A stretch of DNA of 64,000 nt from Micromonospora sp. WMMD1128 (GCF_027497235.1 NZ_CP114902.1:1563501-1627500), one strand, 5' to 3'; shown: positions 1 through 8,740, counted from the first letter of the stretch. Numbers and translations are program-made. The notes: generated by a model not told the origin, from the sequence alone.

Positions 1-93
1 GTGCTGGCCCGGATGGCCGAGCTGACGGAAGATCTGACAGTCCTCGACCACAAGATCGACGCGTACCGGCGGGCCGAGGAGGAACTGGGCTGA
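1..93 (+). CDS. C-terminal fragment of a probable MerR-family regulator (cut by window edge)
   Basis: The frame is open from the first base and ends in TGA. It gives about 30 residues ([23 protein letters not shown]...) that resemble the C-terminal helix of MerR-type regulators, where a repeated L-x-x-L/K-I-x-x-Y pattern forms the antiparallel dimerisation coiled coil. The DNA-binding head lies outside the window, so the effector and targets cannot be judged. It could be another coiled-coil tail; the assignment rests on this short pattern only. Confidence 0.45.
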   Translation: MLARMAELTEDLTVLDHKIDAYRRAEEELG

Positions 94-130
94 AGCCGCC
101 CGCAGCGGACACCATGTCCGGCATCGGGCA

Positions 131-1504
131 TTGCGCCGAAGATCGGACTTCCGGCACCATTGCCCGGTGGGTCCCGCCGCGTTGCCCGATTCCGGATTCC
201 TCGACGAATGGGCCACCCGCCTCCGCCTGGCCGCCGATCGCCCCGTCGTCGGGATCATGCTGCGGGGCAGTCACGCCCGGCGGGCCGCCACCGAGCACAG
301 CGACGTCGACGTCGACGTGCTCGTCGCGACCGACCACCGTCCCGCCGCCACCACCCGAGCCTGCCCCACCCCGTACGCGGCCCGGCGCGCCTACCTGGCC
401 GACTTCGACGGCCGCCTGGTGCACGTCTCGGTGGCCGCCCGGGACGTGCGTTCCTGGGTACGCCGGCTCGGCCAGCCCGCCGACTGGGCGTTCGGGCTCC
501 CGGTCACCGCGCCCGCCCGACTGCTCTGGGCGGTGCCGGAGTGGCGCCGCCGGATCGACCTGCCGGTGCTCTGCCAGCCCGCCGACGAACCACGCCTGGA
601 GGAGCTGATCGCCACGCTGGGAAAGGTGGCCGGCGCGCACTGGGCCGACGACCCGGTCGGGGTCCGACTCGCCGCCGCCGACCTGGCCCGGCTCTGCCCC
701 TCGGTGCTCCGGCTGGCCAACCCCTCGATCCGGGTGGTGTCCCGCCGGGCGGCCCTGACCGCCGCGCTCGACCTGCCGGTCGCCCCGCCCCACTACCGCG
801 CCGACATGCTGCTCTGCCTCGGGCTGCGCGCCGGCCACCCGGCCGAGGTCGGCGCCGCCGCCGGCCGGCTGGTCACCGGGATCGTCCCGCTCGTCCGCCC
901 GTACACCGGGGAGATCGCCGCGGTGAACGGCGCGGACCTGGCCGAGGCGCTCGCCGACGGGCGGGTGGACCGTTACCTCGGTCAACTGAGCGAGGCGCTG
1001 GGCACGGTGCCACCCGTCACCCGGGACACGTCGGCGGTTCCGGCGCCGCGTACGGGAGAATGGTCAACCGTGCCCGCCTCTGACGCGCCGGTGACCGGCG
1101 CCCCCGCCCGCCCCGGCGGTGCCCCGGCCCCCGGCCCGGCCCGCCCCTCCCGGCTCGACCCGGCCATCGCCGCCAAGCTCCGGCGCGGGCCGGACGGCCT
1201 GGTCGCCGCCGTGGTCCGCGCCCACGACTCCGGTGAGGTGCTGATGGTCGCCTGGATGGACGACGAGGCGCTGCACCGCACACTCACCACCGGCCGGGCC
1301 ACCTACTGGTCGCGCAGCCGGGCAGAATACTGGGTCAAGGGTGCCACCTCCGGCCACCACCAGTACGTCCGCTCCGTCGCGCTGGACTGCGACGGCGACG
1401 CGCTGCTGGTGAGCGTGGAGCAGGTCGGGGCGGCCTGCCACACCGGGCACCGCACCTGCTTCCACACCGACCTGCCGGTCAGCCCGCCGGAGGTGACCGA
1501 GTGA
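131..1504 (+). CDS. hisI: Nucleotidyltransferase-like domain fused to phosphoribosyl-AMP cyclohydrolase (HisI)
   Basis: One uninterrupted frame of up to 457 codons. The last ~145 residues are HisI, which opens the ring of phosphoribosyl-AMP in histidine synthesis: the [19 protein letters not shown] and CHTGHRTCF blocks carry the usual zinc and magnesium ligands. The first ~290 residues contain [20 protein letters not shown], the GS-x(n)-SDxD signature of Pol-beta-like nucleotidyltransferases, followed by a helical region. No stop separates the two parts. A plain HisI could start at the in-frame GTG at 1070 (about 144 aa, normal family length), so the fused product is either real or the upstream part is translated separately by some other means. 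The N-terminal start (TTG 131 or GTG 167) is uncertain because neither has a clear ribosome site. Confidence 0.8.
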   Translation: MRRRSDFRHHCPVGPAALPDSGFLDEWATRLRLAADRPVVGIMLRGSHARRAATEHSDVDVDVLVATDHRPAATTRACPTPYAARRAYLADFDGRLVHVSVAARDVRSWVRRLGQPADWAFGLPVTAPARLLWAVPEWRRRIDLPVLCQPADEPRLEELIATLGKVAGAHWADDPVGVRLAAADLARLCPSVLRLANPSIRVVSRRAALTAALDLPVAPPHYRADMLLCLGLRAGHPAEVGAAAGRLVTGIVPLVRPYTGEIAAVNGADLAEALADGRVDRYLGQLSEALGTVPPVTRDTSAVPAPRTGEWSTVPASDAPVTGAPARPGGAPAPGPARPSRLDPAIAAKLRRGPDGLVAAVVRAHDSGEVLMVAWMDDEALHRTLTTGRATYWSRSRAEYWVKGATSGHHQYVRSVALDCDGDALLVSVEQVGAACHTGHRTCFHTDLPVSPPEVTE

Positions 1505-1544
1505 CCGGTCGTGACCGCCGCCGCCGAGACACCGCGGCCGGCCG

Positions 1545-2117
1545 ATGAGCGTGCCCGACACCGCCACGACCGGCCCGTCCGCCGTCCGCGGCCGGCGCGA
1601 GCTGGCGTACGCGGTGCTGCTCTGCCTGGCCGGCGCGGGCCTGGCCGCCTGGGCGGTGACCCGCACCTGGTCGGTGGAGCTGACCACCCGCGGCGCCCTG
1701 CCACCGGGGGAGCGGACCCGCACCGGAGCGGAGCTGCTGCCCTGGGTGTCGGCGCTGGCCTACGTCGGGCTGGCCGGCGGCGGCGCGGTGCTGGCGACCC
1801 GGGGGCGACTGCGCCGGCTGCTGGGCGCGCTGCTGGCCGCCGTCGGGCTGGCCGTGGCGGTCGGCGGCGGCGTCGGCATCACCGAGTCCGGGGTGAGCCG
1901 GCACTGGCCGGCGCTGGTGCTGGCGGGCGGGCTGGCCCTGGCAGTCGGTGGGGTGCTGACCGGGTGGCGCGGCGGCGGATGGCCGGCGATGGGGGCCCGC
2001 TACGAGCGGCGGCCGGGGTCGACCGGGCCCGCCGACGCCAACCGGCCTGCGGTCGAGCGGGGCACCCGCGACGCGTGGGACGCGCTGGACCGCGGCGAGG
2101 ACCCGACGGTCACCTGA
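1545..2117 (+). CDS. Trp biosynthesis-associated membrane protein
   Basis: A 190-aa protein with about four hydrophobic segments: AYAVLLCLAGAGLAAW near residue 20, then a WVSALAYVGLAGGGAVLA segment, then LLGALLAAVGLAVAVGG, then ALVLAGGLALAVGGVLTGW. The first loop carries W-S-V-E plus a charged stretch, and the C-terminus is hydrophilic. This matches the actinobacterial family found in trp operons (Rv1610 in M. tuberculosis), whose biochemical role is unknown. It starts 40 bp after the hisI stop, so it is probably co-transcribed with hisI. In M. tuberculosis trpE lies immediately before this gene; it is absent here. Confidence 0.8.
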   Translation: MSVPDTATTGPSAVRGRRELAYAVLLCLAGAGLAAWAVTRTWSVELTTRGALPPGERTRTGAELLPWVSALAYVGLAGGGAVLATRGRLRRLLGALLAAVGLAVAVGGGVGITESGVSRHWPALVLAGGLALAVGGVLTGWRGGGWPAMGARYERRPGSTGPADANRPAVERGTRDAWDALDRGEDPTVT

Positions 2118-2385
2118 CCGGCTGGGCCTCGCGCGCGTCGCGGCGCACCCGGGCCGCGGCCCGGGCGGCGGCCAACTCGGCGACCAGCCGTTCCAGCTCG
2201 CGGCGCTGCTCGGCGCGGGCCCGGTCGGCGCAGACCGCCTCCCAGGCGTTGCCCCGGGCGGTACGCGTGCGGCCGTCGCCGGCCACGGCGCGTTCGAGCG
2301 TGTGCACCACGCCGACGGCGAGCGAGGCGACGGTACGGGAGATGGTGGTCAGTCCGATGTTCTGGTGCGGCCCGTTGGCGCTCAT
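2110..2385 (-). CDS. Small conserved-looking hypothetical protein
   Basis: A 91-aa protein of unknown function. The N-terminal half (GLTTISRTVASLAVGVVHTLERAV) is mildly hydrophobic and the C-terminal half is a charged, Ala/Arg-rich helix (EQRRELERLVAELAAARAAARVRR) likely to form a coiled coil. A GGGGTG ribosome site lies six bases before the ATG. It converges on the Trp-associated membrane gene with an 8-bp overlap of 3' ends. It is kept as real because of its ribosome site, non-random helix pattern and position; function is not inferred. Confidence 0.55.
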   Translation of the reverse strand: MSANGPHQNIGLTTISRTVASLAVGVVHTLERAVAGDGRTRTARGNAWEAVCADRARAEQRRELERLVAELAAARAAARVRRDAREAQPVR

Positions 2386-2740
2386 GATTCACCCCGCGCG
2401 AGATCGTTGGTGACGGTCGGCAGCCGCCTCGTCGAGTCTGCCCTGCGACGATGCTGCCGGGCTCACGTTTCGTCGCCGTGAAGCACAGGTCAACGGTCCG
2501 ACGGGGGGAGCGACCTGGGCAGAGGCGGAAGTCCTTGACCTTGGTCACAGCGGGGCGGACGCCGCCATGCGGTCCGGAGCCGGCCATGGTGAGATAGGGC
2601 ATGTGCGGTGGTCGATGCGTATGGTGGCGCTGCGTGACACCGTGTTCACCACAAGTCGGCCATCATGACACAGCCCATCTGGTGAGGTGCGCCATACCCC
2701 CCGGCATGTGTCGCCAGGTGGCGCCCCCTAGCATCGGCCC
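2386..2740. other. Intergenic region upstream of trpC
   Basis: About 355 bp without a convincing gene, between a divergent small ORF and trpC. It must hold the promoter of the leftward small gene and at least one trpC promoter. A short frame from ATG 2601 contains two adjacent Trp codons (TGGTGG) and ends by overlapping the ATG at 2741; it is discussed as a possible leader. I saw no strong hairpin that would form a classical attenuator. Confidence 0.4.
2729..2734 (+). promoter_or_regulatory. Probable -10 element (TAGCAT) for leaderless trpC transcript
   Basis: TAGCAT is followed by six bases and then the ATG at 2741, the spacing expected if transcription starts on the start codon. The same TANNNT-N6/7-start pattern occurs before several other genes here (lgt, Rrf2, polA, a DivIVA-like gene). 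No good -35 box is visible. Confidence 0.4.
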
Positions 2741-3631
2741 ATGACACCCGGAGAGGGGAGTCCGTTGGTGACTGCTGAGCATGCGCACGCGGAGGGGGAC
2801 GACGCCGGAGCGGCGCCGTCCGCAGGCGTGCTCGACGAGATCCTGGCCGGCGTGCGCGAGGACGTGGCCCGGCGACAGGAGCAGATCCCGCTGGAGCGGA
2901 TCCGCGAGCTGGCCGCCGCCGCACCGCCACCACTCGACGCGTACGCGGCGCTGCGCCGACCCGGCGTCGCGGTGATCGCCGAGGTGAAGCGCTCGTCGCC
3001 GTCCAAGGGCCGGCTGGCCGAGATCGCCGACCCGGCGGACCTGGCCGGCGACTATGCGGCCGGCGGCGCGCGGGCGATCAGCGTGCTGACCGAGGGCCGT
3101 TGGTTCGGCGGGTCGCTCGACGACCTGGCCGCGGTCCGCGCGGCGGTGAACGTGCCGGTGCTGCGCAAGGACTTCGTGGTCTCCAGCTACCAGGTGCACG
3201 AGGCCCGCGCGCACGGCGCCGACCTGGTGCTGCTGATCGTCGCCGCGCTGGAGCAGAACGCGCTCGTCGGGCTGCTGGAGCGGATCGAGTCGCTGGGCAT
3301 GTGCGCGCTCGTCGAGGTGCACACCGAGGAGGAGGCGGACCGGGCCATGGAGGCCGGCGCGCAGGTGATCGGCGTCAACGCCCGTGATCTGCGTACCCTT
3401 GAGGTCGACCGCTCGGTGTTCGAGCGGATCGCACCCGGCCTGCCGAGCAGCGTCGTCAAGATCGCCGAGTCGGGCGTGCGCGGGCCGCACGACCTGATCC
3501 GGTACGCCTCGGCCGGCGCCGACGCCGTCTTGGTGGGCGAGGGCCTGGTCACCCAGAAGAGCCCCCGCGAGGCCGTCGCGGAGCTGGTGAACGCCGGCAA
3601 CCACCCGGCCACGCCCCGTCCGGTGCGCTGA
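2741..3631 (+). CDS. trpC: Indole-3-glycerol phosphate synthase
   Basis: Catalyses ring closure of CdRP to indole-3-glycerol phosphate in tryptophan synthesis. The TIM-barrel signature is complete: [13 protein letters not shown] (catalytic Glu and Lys), [38 protein letters not shown] and VAESGV-type (KIAESGV) phosphate-binding strands. The family core begins at [12 protein letters not shown], so about 30 N-terminal residues are extra. ATG 2741 fits a leaderless start; GTG 2768 has a strong GAGAGGGGAG ribosome site and is the alternative. It is followed 36 bp later by trpB, giving a trpCBA operon. Confidence 0.95.
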   Translation: MTPGEGSPLVTAEHAHAEGDDAGAAPSAGVLDEILAGVREDVARRQEQIPLERIRELAAAAPPPLDAYAALRRPGVAVIAEVKRSSPSKGRLAEIADPADLAGDYAAGGARAISVLTEGRWFGGSLDDLAAVRAAVNVPVLRKDFVVSSYQVHEARAHGADLVLLIVAALEQNALVGLLERIESLGMCALVEVHTEEEADRAMEAGAQVIGVNARDLRTLEVDRSVFERIAPGLPSSVVKIAESGVRGPHDLIRYASAGADAVLVGEGLVTQKSPREAVAELVNAGNHPATPRPVR

Positions 3632-3667
3632 CCGCGCCGGGTTACCCCGACCGAGAGGACGCCCGCG

Positions 3668-4894
3668 ATGAGCGCCGCAGACGCAGCCGGCCAGCTTCCC
3701 GACGCCGCCGGCCACTTCGGCCGGTTCGGCGGCCGGTTCGTCCCCGAGGCGCTCGTCGCCGCGCTCGACGAGCTGGACGCGGCCTACCGGAAGGCGATGG
3801 GCGACGAGGAGTTCCTGGCCGAGTTCGACGCCCTGCTGCGCGACTACGCCGGCACCCCCTCCGAGCTGTACGAGGCCCGGCGGCTCTCCGCGCAGCTCGG
3901 GGCGCGGATCCTGCTCAAGCGGGAGGACCTCAACCACACCGGCGCCCACAAGGTCCGCAACGTGCTCGGTCAGGCGCTGCTCACCCGGCGGATGGGCAAG
4001 CGGCGGGTGATCGCGGAGACCGGCGCCGGCCAGCACGGCGTGGCGACCGCGACCGCCGCCGCCCTGTTCGACCTCGAGTGCGTGGTCTACATGGGTGAGG
4101 TGGACACCGAGCGGCAGGCGCTCAACGTCGCCCGGATGCGGATGCTCGGCGCCACCGTCGTCCCGGTCACCGCCGGCTCGCGCACGCTGAAGGACGCGAT
4201 GAACGAGGCGATGCGCGACTGGGTCGCCAACGTCGACGACACCCACTACCTGATCGGCACCGCCGCCGGTCCGCACCCGTTCCCCGAAATGGTCCGGGAC
4301 TTCGTCCGCGGCATCGGGGTGGAGGCCCGCCAGCAGTGCCTGGACCTGACCGGCGCGCTGCCGGACGCGGTCGCGGCCTGCGTCGGCGGCGGCTCCAACG
4401 CGCTCGGCATCTTCCACGCCTTCATCCCCGACGCCGGGGTGCGGCTCTACGGCTTCGAGGCCGGCGGCGAGGGCGTGACCACCGGCCGGCACGCCGCCAG
4501 CATCACCGGCGGCTCGTCGGGTGTGCTGCACGGCACCCGCACGTACGTCCTGCAGAACTCCGACGGGCAGACCATCGAGTCGCACTCGATCTCGGCCGGC
4601 CTGGACTACCCGGGCGTCGGGCCGGAGCACGCCTGGCTGCACGACGCCGGCCGGGCCACCTACCTGCCGGTCGACGACGCCGAGGCGATGGCCGCGTTCG
4701 AGCTGCTCTGCCGCACCGAGGGCGTGATCCCGGCGATCGAGAGCGCGCACGCGCTCGCCGGCGCCCGCCGGATCGCCCCGGAGCTCGCCGCCGAGCTGGG
4801 CCGCGAGCCGGTGATCGTGGTCAACCTCTCCGGCCGGGGCGACAAGGACGTGCACACCGCCGGGGCATACTTCGGCATCCTCGACAAGGAGTGA
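3668..4894 (+). CDS. trpB: Tryptophan synthase beta subunit
   Basis: PLP enzyme that condenses indole with serine to give tryptophan. The protein has 408 aa, the normal length. [15 protein letters not shown] holds the PLP-forming Lys (about residue 95), and GGGSNALG binds the cofactor phosphate; the E-T-G-A-G-Q-H segment that contains the catalytic Glu is also present. A GAGAGGA ribosome site precedes the ATG. The gene sits between trpC and trpA, with trpA starting four bases after its stop, which suggests translational coupling of the two subunits of the complex. Confidence 0.97.
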   Translation: MSAADAAGQLPDAAGHFGRFGGRFVPEALVAALDELDAAYRKAMGDEEFLAEFDALLRDYAGTPSELYEARRLSAQLGARILLKREDLNHTGAHKVRNVLGQALLTRRMGKRRVIAETGAGQHGVATATAAALFDLECVVYMGEVDTERQALNVARMRMLGATVVPVTAGSRTLKDAMNEAMRDWVANVDDTHYLIGTAAGPHPFPEMVRDFVRGIGVEARQQCLDLTGALPDAVAACVGGGSNALGIFHAFIPDAGVRLYGFEAGGEGVTTGRHAASITGGSSGVLHGTRTYVLQNSDGQTIESHSISAGLDYPGVGPEHAWLHDAGRATYLPVDDAEAMAAFELLCRTEGVIPAIESAHALAGARRIAPELAAELGREPVIVVNLSGRGDKDVHTAGAYFGILDKE

Positions 4895-4898
4895 CAGC

Positions 4899-5702
4899 GT
4901 GAGCCGCATCGGGGTCGCCTTCGACAAGGCCCGCGCCGACGGGCGGGCCGTGCTTGTCGGCTGCATGCCGGCCGGCTTCCCGACCGTCGAGGGCAGCATC
5001 GCCGCCATGACCGCGATGGTCGAGGCGGGCGTCGACGTCATCGAGGTGGAGATCCCCTACTCCGATCCGGTGATGGACGGCCCGGTCATCCAGAAGGCAA
5101 GCGACATCGCGCTCGCCGGCGGCGTACGCACCGCCGACGCGCTGCGCGTGGTCGAGGCGGTCGCCGCCACCGGGGCCCAGGTGGTCACGATGACCTACTG
5201 GAACCCGATCGAGCAGTACGGCGTCGACGTGTTCGCCCGGGACATGGCCGCAGCCGGTGGCACCGGACTCATCACGCCGGACCTGATCCCCGACGAGGCC
5301 GCCGAGTGGCTCGCCGCCTCCGACGCGCACGGCCTCGACCGGACGTTCCTGGTGTCGCCGTCCTCCACCGACGCGCGGCTGCGGATGACCGTCGAGCACT
5401 GCCGCGGCTTCGTCTACGCCACCGCGCTCATGGGCGTCACCGGCGCCCGCGCGCAGACCTCCGAGGCGGCGCCGGTCCTGGTCTCCCGGCTGCGCGAGGT
5501 CACCGACCTGCCGGTCGGGGTCGGGCTGGGCGTGGGCACCGGCGCGCAGGCCGCCACCGTAGCCGGCTACGCCGACGCGGTGATCGTGGGTAGCGCGCTG
5601 GTCCGGTGCGTGCTCGACGCGCCGGACCAGGCCGCCGGACTGACCGCCCTGCGCAAGCTCAGCGCCGAACTCGCCGAGGGCGTCCGCAACCCCGCTCGCT
5701 GA
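4899..5702 (+). CDS. trpA: Tryptophan synthase alpha subunit
   Basis: Cleaves indole-3-glycerol phosphate to indole, which is channelled to TrpB. The 267-aa protein keeps the catalytic acids at the same numbers as the Salmonella enzyme: E49 in VIEVEIPYSDP and D60 in PVMDGP. PAGFPT and the GVTGAR / VGVGLGVGT phosphate-binding loops are present. The GTG start lies four bases after the trpB stop, and AAGGAG at the end of trpB serves as ribosome site. It is the last gene of the trpCBA run. Confidence 0.96.
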   Translation: MSRIGVAFDKARADGRAVLVGCMPAGFPTVEGSIAAMTAMVEAGVDVIEVEIPYSDPVMDGPVIQKASDIALAGGVRTADALRVVEAVAATGAQVVTMTYWNPIEQYGVDVFARDMAAAGGTGLITPDLIPDEAAEWLAASDAHGLDRTFLVSPSSTDARLRMTVEHCRGFVYATALMGVTGARAQTSEAAPVLVSRLREVTDLPVGVGLGVGTGAQAATVAGYADAVIVGSALVRCVLDAPDQAAGLTALRKLSAELAEGVRNPAR

Positions 5703-5742
5703 CCTCGTCGTCGGTGCCGGCGCGGGCCTTCCGCGCCCCGTG

Positions 5743-5858
5743 CGTGCCTCCGCGTCTGGCGCTCCTTCCGCACCTGCGTGCCTCCGCGCCTGTGCGTGCC
5801 TTCCGCACCTGCGTGCCTCCGCGCCTGTCGCACCTTTCGTACCTTCCGCACCTGGGCG
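5743..5858. repeat. Degenerate tandem repeat, about 33-35 bp units
   Basis: The motif CGTGCCTCCGCG begins at 5743, 5776 and 5811, each time followed after a short stretch by CTTCCGCACCTG. This gives three diverged units of 33-35 bp and part of a fourth. The units are not a multiple of a codon and no gene spans them. Confidence 0.65.
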
Positions 5859-5973
5859 TGCCCCTCCGCGCCGGTCCTCCGCTTGTGCGTGCCTGTGTGT
5901 CGGTCCGCCCCGCGTCGGTCCGCCCCGCGTCTCTGCGTGCCTCCATGCCGACCCGGCCGGATGCTGGTTTCCC

Positions 5974-6060
5974 GCCTACAAACTTGATGGCGTAAATGAC
6001 TCAGGTGGTGGCGAACCACCCCGGCTTGGCTGAGTCATCTGCGTCATCAAGTTTGTAGGC
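5974..6060. repeat. 87-bp near-perfect palindrome
   Basis: A 31-base left arm starting GCCTACAAACTTGATG matches the reverse complement of the right arm (6030-6060) at 28 positions. The 25-base centre holds a second small hairpin (GGTGGT...ACCACC). The arms are AT-richer than the genome. It could be a MITE-like palindromic element or a strong terminator after trpA; arm length and the lack of a T-run favour a mobile palindrome. Confidence 0.75.
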
Positions 6061-6266
6061 AATGGAGGGCACTGGTGGGAGGCCCGGGGTGCCGGCGACT
6101 GGATCGGCGGGACGCACCCGGCGAAGCCCACCGAGGCCGAGCCCACCGGCCCAGCCCACCGGCCGTGCGAACCGGCCGTCCGGACCAACGGAGCGGACCT
6201 GCCGAGCGGACCAGTGCAGCCCACCGGCGGAGCGGACCGGGGTGCCGCGCACACGGTCCGCACCGG

Positions 6267-6272
6267 TACCGT
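6267..6272 (+). promoter_or_regulatory. Probable -10 element (TACCGT) for leaderless lgt transcript
   Basis: TACCGT stands eight bases before the GTG at 6281 and no ribosome site is present between them, consistent with transcription starting at the start codon. A -35 element is not clear. Confidence 0.4.
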
Positions 6273-6280
6273 GTGCAACC

Positions 6281-7531
6281 GTGACCCTCGCCCCGATGAC
6301 TCCACTGGCGGCCATGCCCAGCCCCAGCACCGCCGTCTGGCAGCTCGGTCCGGTTCCGATCCGGGCGTACGCGCTCTGCATCATTCTCGGCATCGTGGTG
6401 GCCTGCGTGGTCACCGAGTACCGGTTGCGCCGTCGTGGCGTCGCGCCGGGCGCAGTGCTCGACATCGCCGTCTGGGCGGTGCCGGCCGGCATCATCGGCG
6501 CCCGGATCTACCATGTGATCACCTCGCCGGAGAAATACTTCGGTGCTGACGGTCAGCCGCTCAAGGCGTTCGCCATCTGGGAGGGCGGTCTCGGTATCTG
6601 GGGCGCGGTGGCCGGCGGCGCGGTCGGCGCCTGGCTCGCCGCCCGACAGCTCGGCATCCCGCTCACCGTGGTGGCCGACGCGCTGGCACCGGGAATGCCG
6701 CTGGCACAGGCCGTGGGCCGGCTCGGCAACTGGTTCAACAACGAGTTGTACGGCGGTCGGACCAGCCTGCCCTGGGGTCTCGAGGTGCACGTGATGGACC
6801 CGGACAATCCCGGGCACGCGCTGCGCGACGACGCCGGCAGCCCGGTTCTGCAACCGGGGCTCTACCACCCGACGTTCCTCTACGAGTTGCTCTGGAACGT
6901 GGGTGTCGCCGCGTTTGTGCTGGTCCTCGACCGTAAGCTGCGGCTCGGCCGGGGCCGGGCGTTCGCGCTCTACGTGATGGGCTACACGGCGGGCCGGTTC
7001 TGGATCGAGCTGATGCGTACCGACGAGGCCAACCACATCCTCGGCGTCCGGCTCAACGTCTGGACCGCGGCGCTCGTCTTCCTCGGCGCGCTCGCCTACT
7101 TCCTCCGGACCCGCGGCCCGCGCGAATACCTCGTCCCGGTGGGCGAGCCGACCGCGTCGGTGACGCCGGACGGCGATGTGTCCCAGGTCGACCTCTCCGC
7201 CCGGGAGGGCGCGGCGGCGACGGTGGCGCCCGAGGGTTACCGGGTGGTGACCGAGGAGCAGTTCCGGGCGTACCGGGAGAACGGCGAACTGCCCCCGGCG
7301 GACCCGGCGGCGACCGGCGGCCCCACAGCCGGCGACGCCGCGACCCCTGACGACGGAGCCGGCGGCGCGACCGACCGCACCACGGTGACCGACGCCGAGC
7401 GCGCCGACGCCGAGCGCGCCGAGGTCGAGCGGGCCGACGTCGAGCGGGCCGACGTCGAGCGGGCCGACGTCGAGCGGGCCGACGCCGAGCGGGCCGACGC
7501 CGGCGGGCGCCCGGTGGACCGGGACAGCTGA
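6281..7531 (+). CDS. lgt: Prolipoprotein diacylglyceryl transferase
   Basis: Membrane enzyme that transfers diacylglycerol from phosphatidylglycerol to the lipobox cysteine of prelipoproteins. GRLGNWFNNELYG is the Lgt signature, with WEGGLGIWGAV before it and YHPTFLYELLWN after it; about seven hydrophobic segments are present. Substrates in this window include the lipoprotein at 54635 and the LivK homologue. GTG 6281 was chosen because homologues begin close to PSPSTAVWQLGP; the open frame extends 219 bp upstream through low-complexity sequence. The cytoplasmic tail of about 120 residues is unusual: it ends in a repeated D-x-E-R-A pentapeptide. Confidence 0.93.
   Translation: MTLAPMTPLAAMPSPSTAVWQLGPVPIRAYALCIILGIVVACVVTEYRLRRRGVAPGAVLDIAVWAVPAGIIGARIYHVITSPEKYFGADGQPLKAFAIWEGGLGIWGAVAGGAVGAWLAARQLGIPLTVVADALAPGMPLAQAVGRLGNWFNNELYGGRTSLPWGLEVHVMDPDNPGHALRDDAGSPVLQPGLYHPTFLYELLWNVGVAAFVLVLDRKLRLGRGRAFALYVMGYTAGRFWIELMRTDEANHILGVRLNVWTAALVFLGALAYFLRTRGPREYLVPVGEPTASVTPDGDVSQVDLSAREGAAATVAPEGYRVVTEEQFRAYRENGELPPADPAATGGPTAGDAATPDDGAGGATDRTTVTDAERADAERAEVERADVERADVERADVERADAERADAGGRPVDRDS
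7391..7495 (+). repeat. 15-bp tandem repeat (7 units) in the lgt C-terminal tail
   Basis: Seven in-frame 15-bp units of the form GACGYCGAGCGSGCC encode (D/E)-(A/V)-E-R-A. The three central units are identical, suggesting recent slippage or recombination. The tail is predicted to be a charged helix. Confidence 0.85.
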
Positions 7532-7542
7532 GCGGGGGCGTC

Positions 7543-8730
7543 ATGCGCAGCGCGGTGGTGGTCGGCGCCGGACTCGGTGGGATGGCGACGGCCGGCGTGC
7601 TGGCCCGCTCCGGGTGGCGGGTCACGCTGCTGGAACGCGCCGACCGCGTTCGGCCCGAGGCGACCGCCGTGGTGCTCTGGCCGAACGGGGTACGCGCGCT
7701 GCGCGCCCTCGGCCTCGGCGACGGGCTGGACGCGATCGCCACCCCGCTGCCCGACGGGGGGATCCGCCGCCCGGACGGGCAGTGGCTGGTGCAACCCCGG
7801 CCGACCTCGGCCGATCGAATGCCGGTGGTGGTGCACCGGGAGGATCTGCACGACGCGCTCATCGCCGGGCTGGGCGAGCGGGTGGAGCTGCGCACCGGGG
7901 TGAGCGTGCGGAGCGTACGCGCGGTGGCCGGCGAGCGACCCGCGGTGGGTGACGGCCGGCACACCTTCGAGGCCGACCTGGTGGTGGCCGCCGACGGCAC
8001 GGACAGCGAGATCCGGCGGCAGCTCGCCCCGGAGACCGCCGTGGTGAGCTCCGGTTGCGCCGCCTGGCGGGCGGTCATCCCCTGGTACCAAGCCCCACAA
8101 CTGCCCGACGACCAGCCGGTGCACGGCGAGACGCTCGGTGCCGGCTACCGGTTCGTGGCCGCCTCGCTCGGCGAGCGCGGCGGTGCCGGCGCCTCCCGTC
8201 GGGGCGGCATCTACTGGGTGGCCACCGCCGCGGGCGCGCCCCGCCCCGAGCCGCCGGAGATCCAGCTCGCCCTGCTCAAGCGGTGGTTCGCGGGCTGGCC
8301 CGCGCCGATCGCCACCCTGCTGGAGGCGACTGACCCGGCCGACGTGGTGCAGCAGGAGGTGCGGGAGCTGCGTCCGCTGCCCCGGGCGTACGGCTTTCCG
8401 GCCGGCCCGGGCGGTGTGGTGCTGCTCGGCGACGCCGCGCACGCCATGCCGCCGCACCTCGGGCAGGGCGCCTGCCTCGCGTTCGAGGACGCGGCCACGC
8501 TCGCCGGGCTGCTCCGCGAGGCGCGGCTGCCGGATGCGGTGACCGCGTACGACCGGTTGCGTCGGCCCCGCGCGGCCACCATGGTCCGGCAGACCCGCCG
8601 GATGTCGGCGGTGCTCCAGACCCGGGGGCGGCTGGCGCTGCGCGCCCGGGACGCCGCCCTGGGCACGATCAGCCCCCGGATGCGCAACACCGCCGCCGCG
8701 GCGGCCGACGCCTGGCAGCCGCCGTCCTGA
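7543..8730 (+). CDS. FAD-dependent monooxygenase
   Basis: A 395-aa flavoprotein of the p-hydroxybenzoate hydroxylase class A type. The N-terminus VVVGAGLGGMATAGVLARSGWRVTLLER is the dinucleotide-binding GxGxxG fold with its terminal acid. The DG-type motif lies near VVAADGTDSEIR and the GD motif is LLGDAAHAMPPHLGQGACLAFEDA. Such enzymes hydroxylate aromatic or other small substrates using NAD(P)H; the substrate cannot be told. It starts 11 bp after lgt and is probably co-transcribed with it, converging on the GNAT gene. Confidence 0.85.
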   Translation: MRSAVVVGAGLGGMATAGVLARSGWRVTLLERADRVRPEATAVVLWPNGVRALRALGLGDGLDAIATPLPDGGIRRPDGQWLVQPRPTSADRMPVVVHREDLHDALIAGLGERVELRTGVSVRSVRAVAGERPAVGDGRHTFEADLVVAADGTDSEIRRQLAPETAVVSSGCAAWRAVIPWYQAPQLPDDQPVHGETLGAGYRFVAASLGERGGAGASRRGGIYWVATAAGAPRPEPPEIQLALLKRWFAGWPAPIATLLEATDPADVVQQEVRELRPLPRAYGFPAGPGGVVLLGDAAHAMPPHLGQGACLAFEDAATLAGLLREARLPDAVTAYDRLRRPRAATMVRQTRRMSAVLQTRGRLALRARDAALGTISPRMRNTAAAAADAWQPPS

Positions 8731-8740
8731 CCGGGGGTGC

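Larger units (their letters stand above)
5703..6280. other. Long intergenic region between trpA and lgt, rich in repeats
   Basis: Nearly 580 bp with no convincing gene. Reading frames across it give low-complexity Ala/Arg/Pro or Cys/Ser-rich products that change character with the repeats. It contains a degenerate tandem repeat, an 87-bp palindrome and, at its right end, a probable leaderless promoter for lgt. Confidence 0.5.

Noticed and set aside
6062..6280. An N-terminal extension of Lgt
   Set aside because: The extra 73 residues are Pro/Arg/Thr-rich low-complexity sequence, and a leaderless promoter sits just before GTG 6281.
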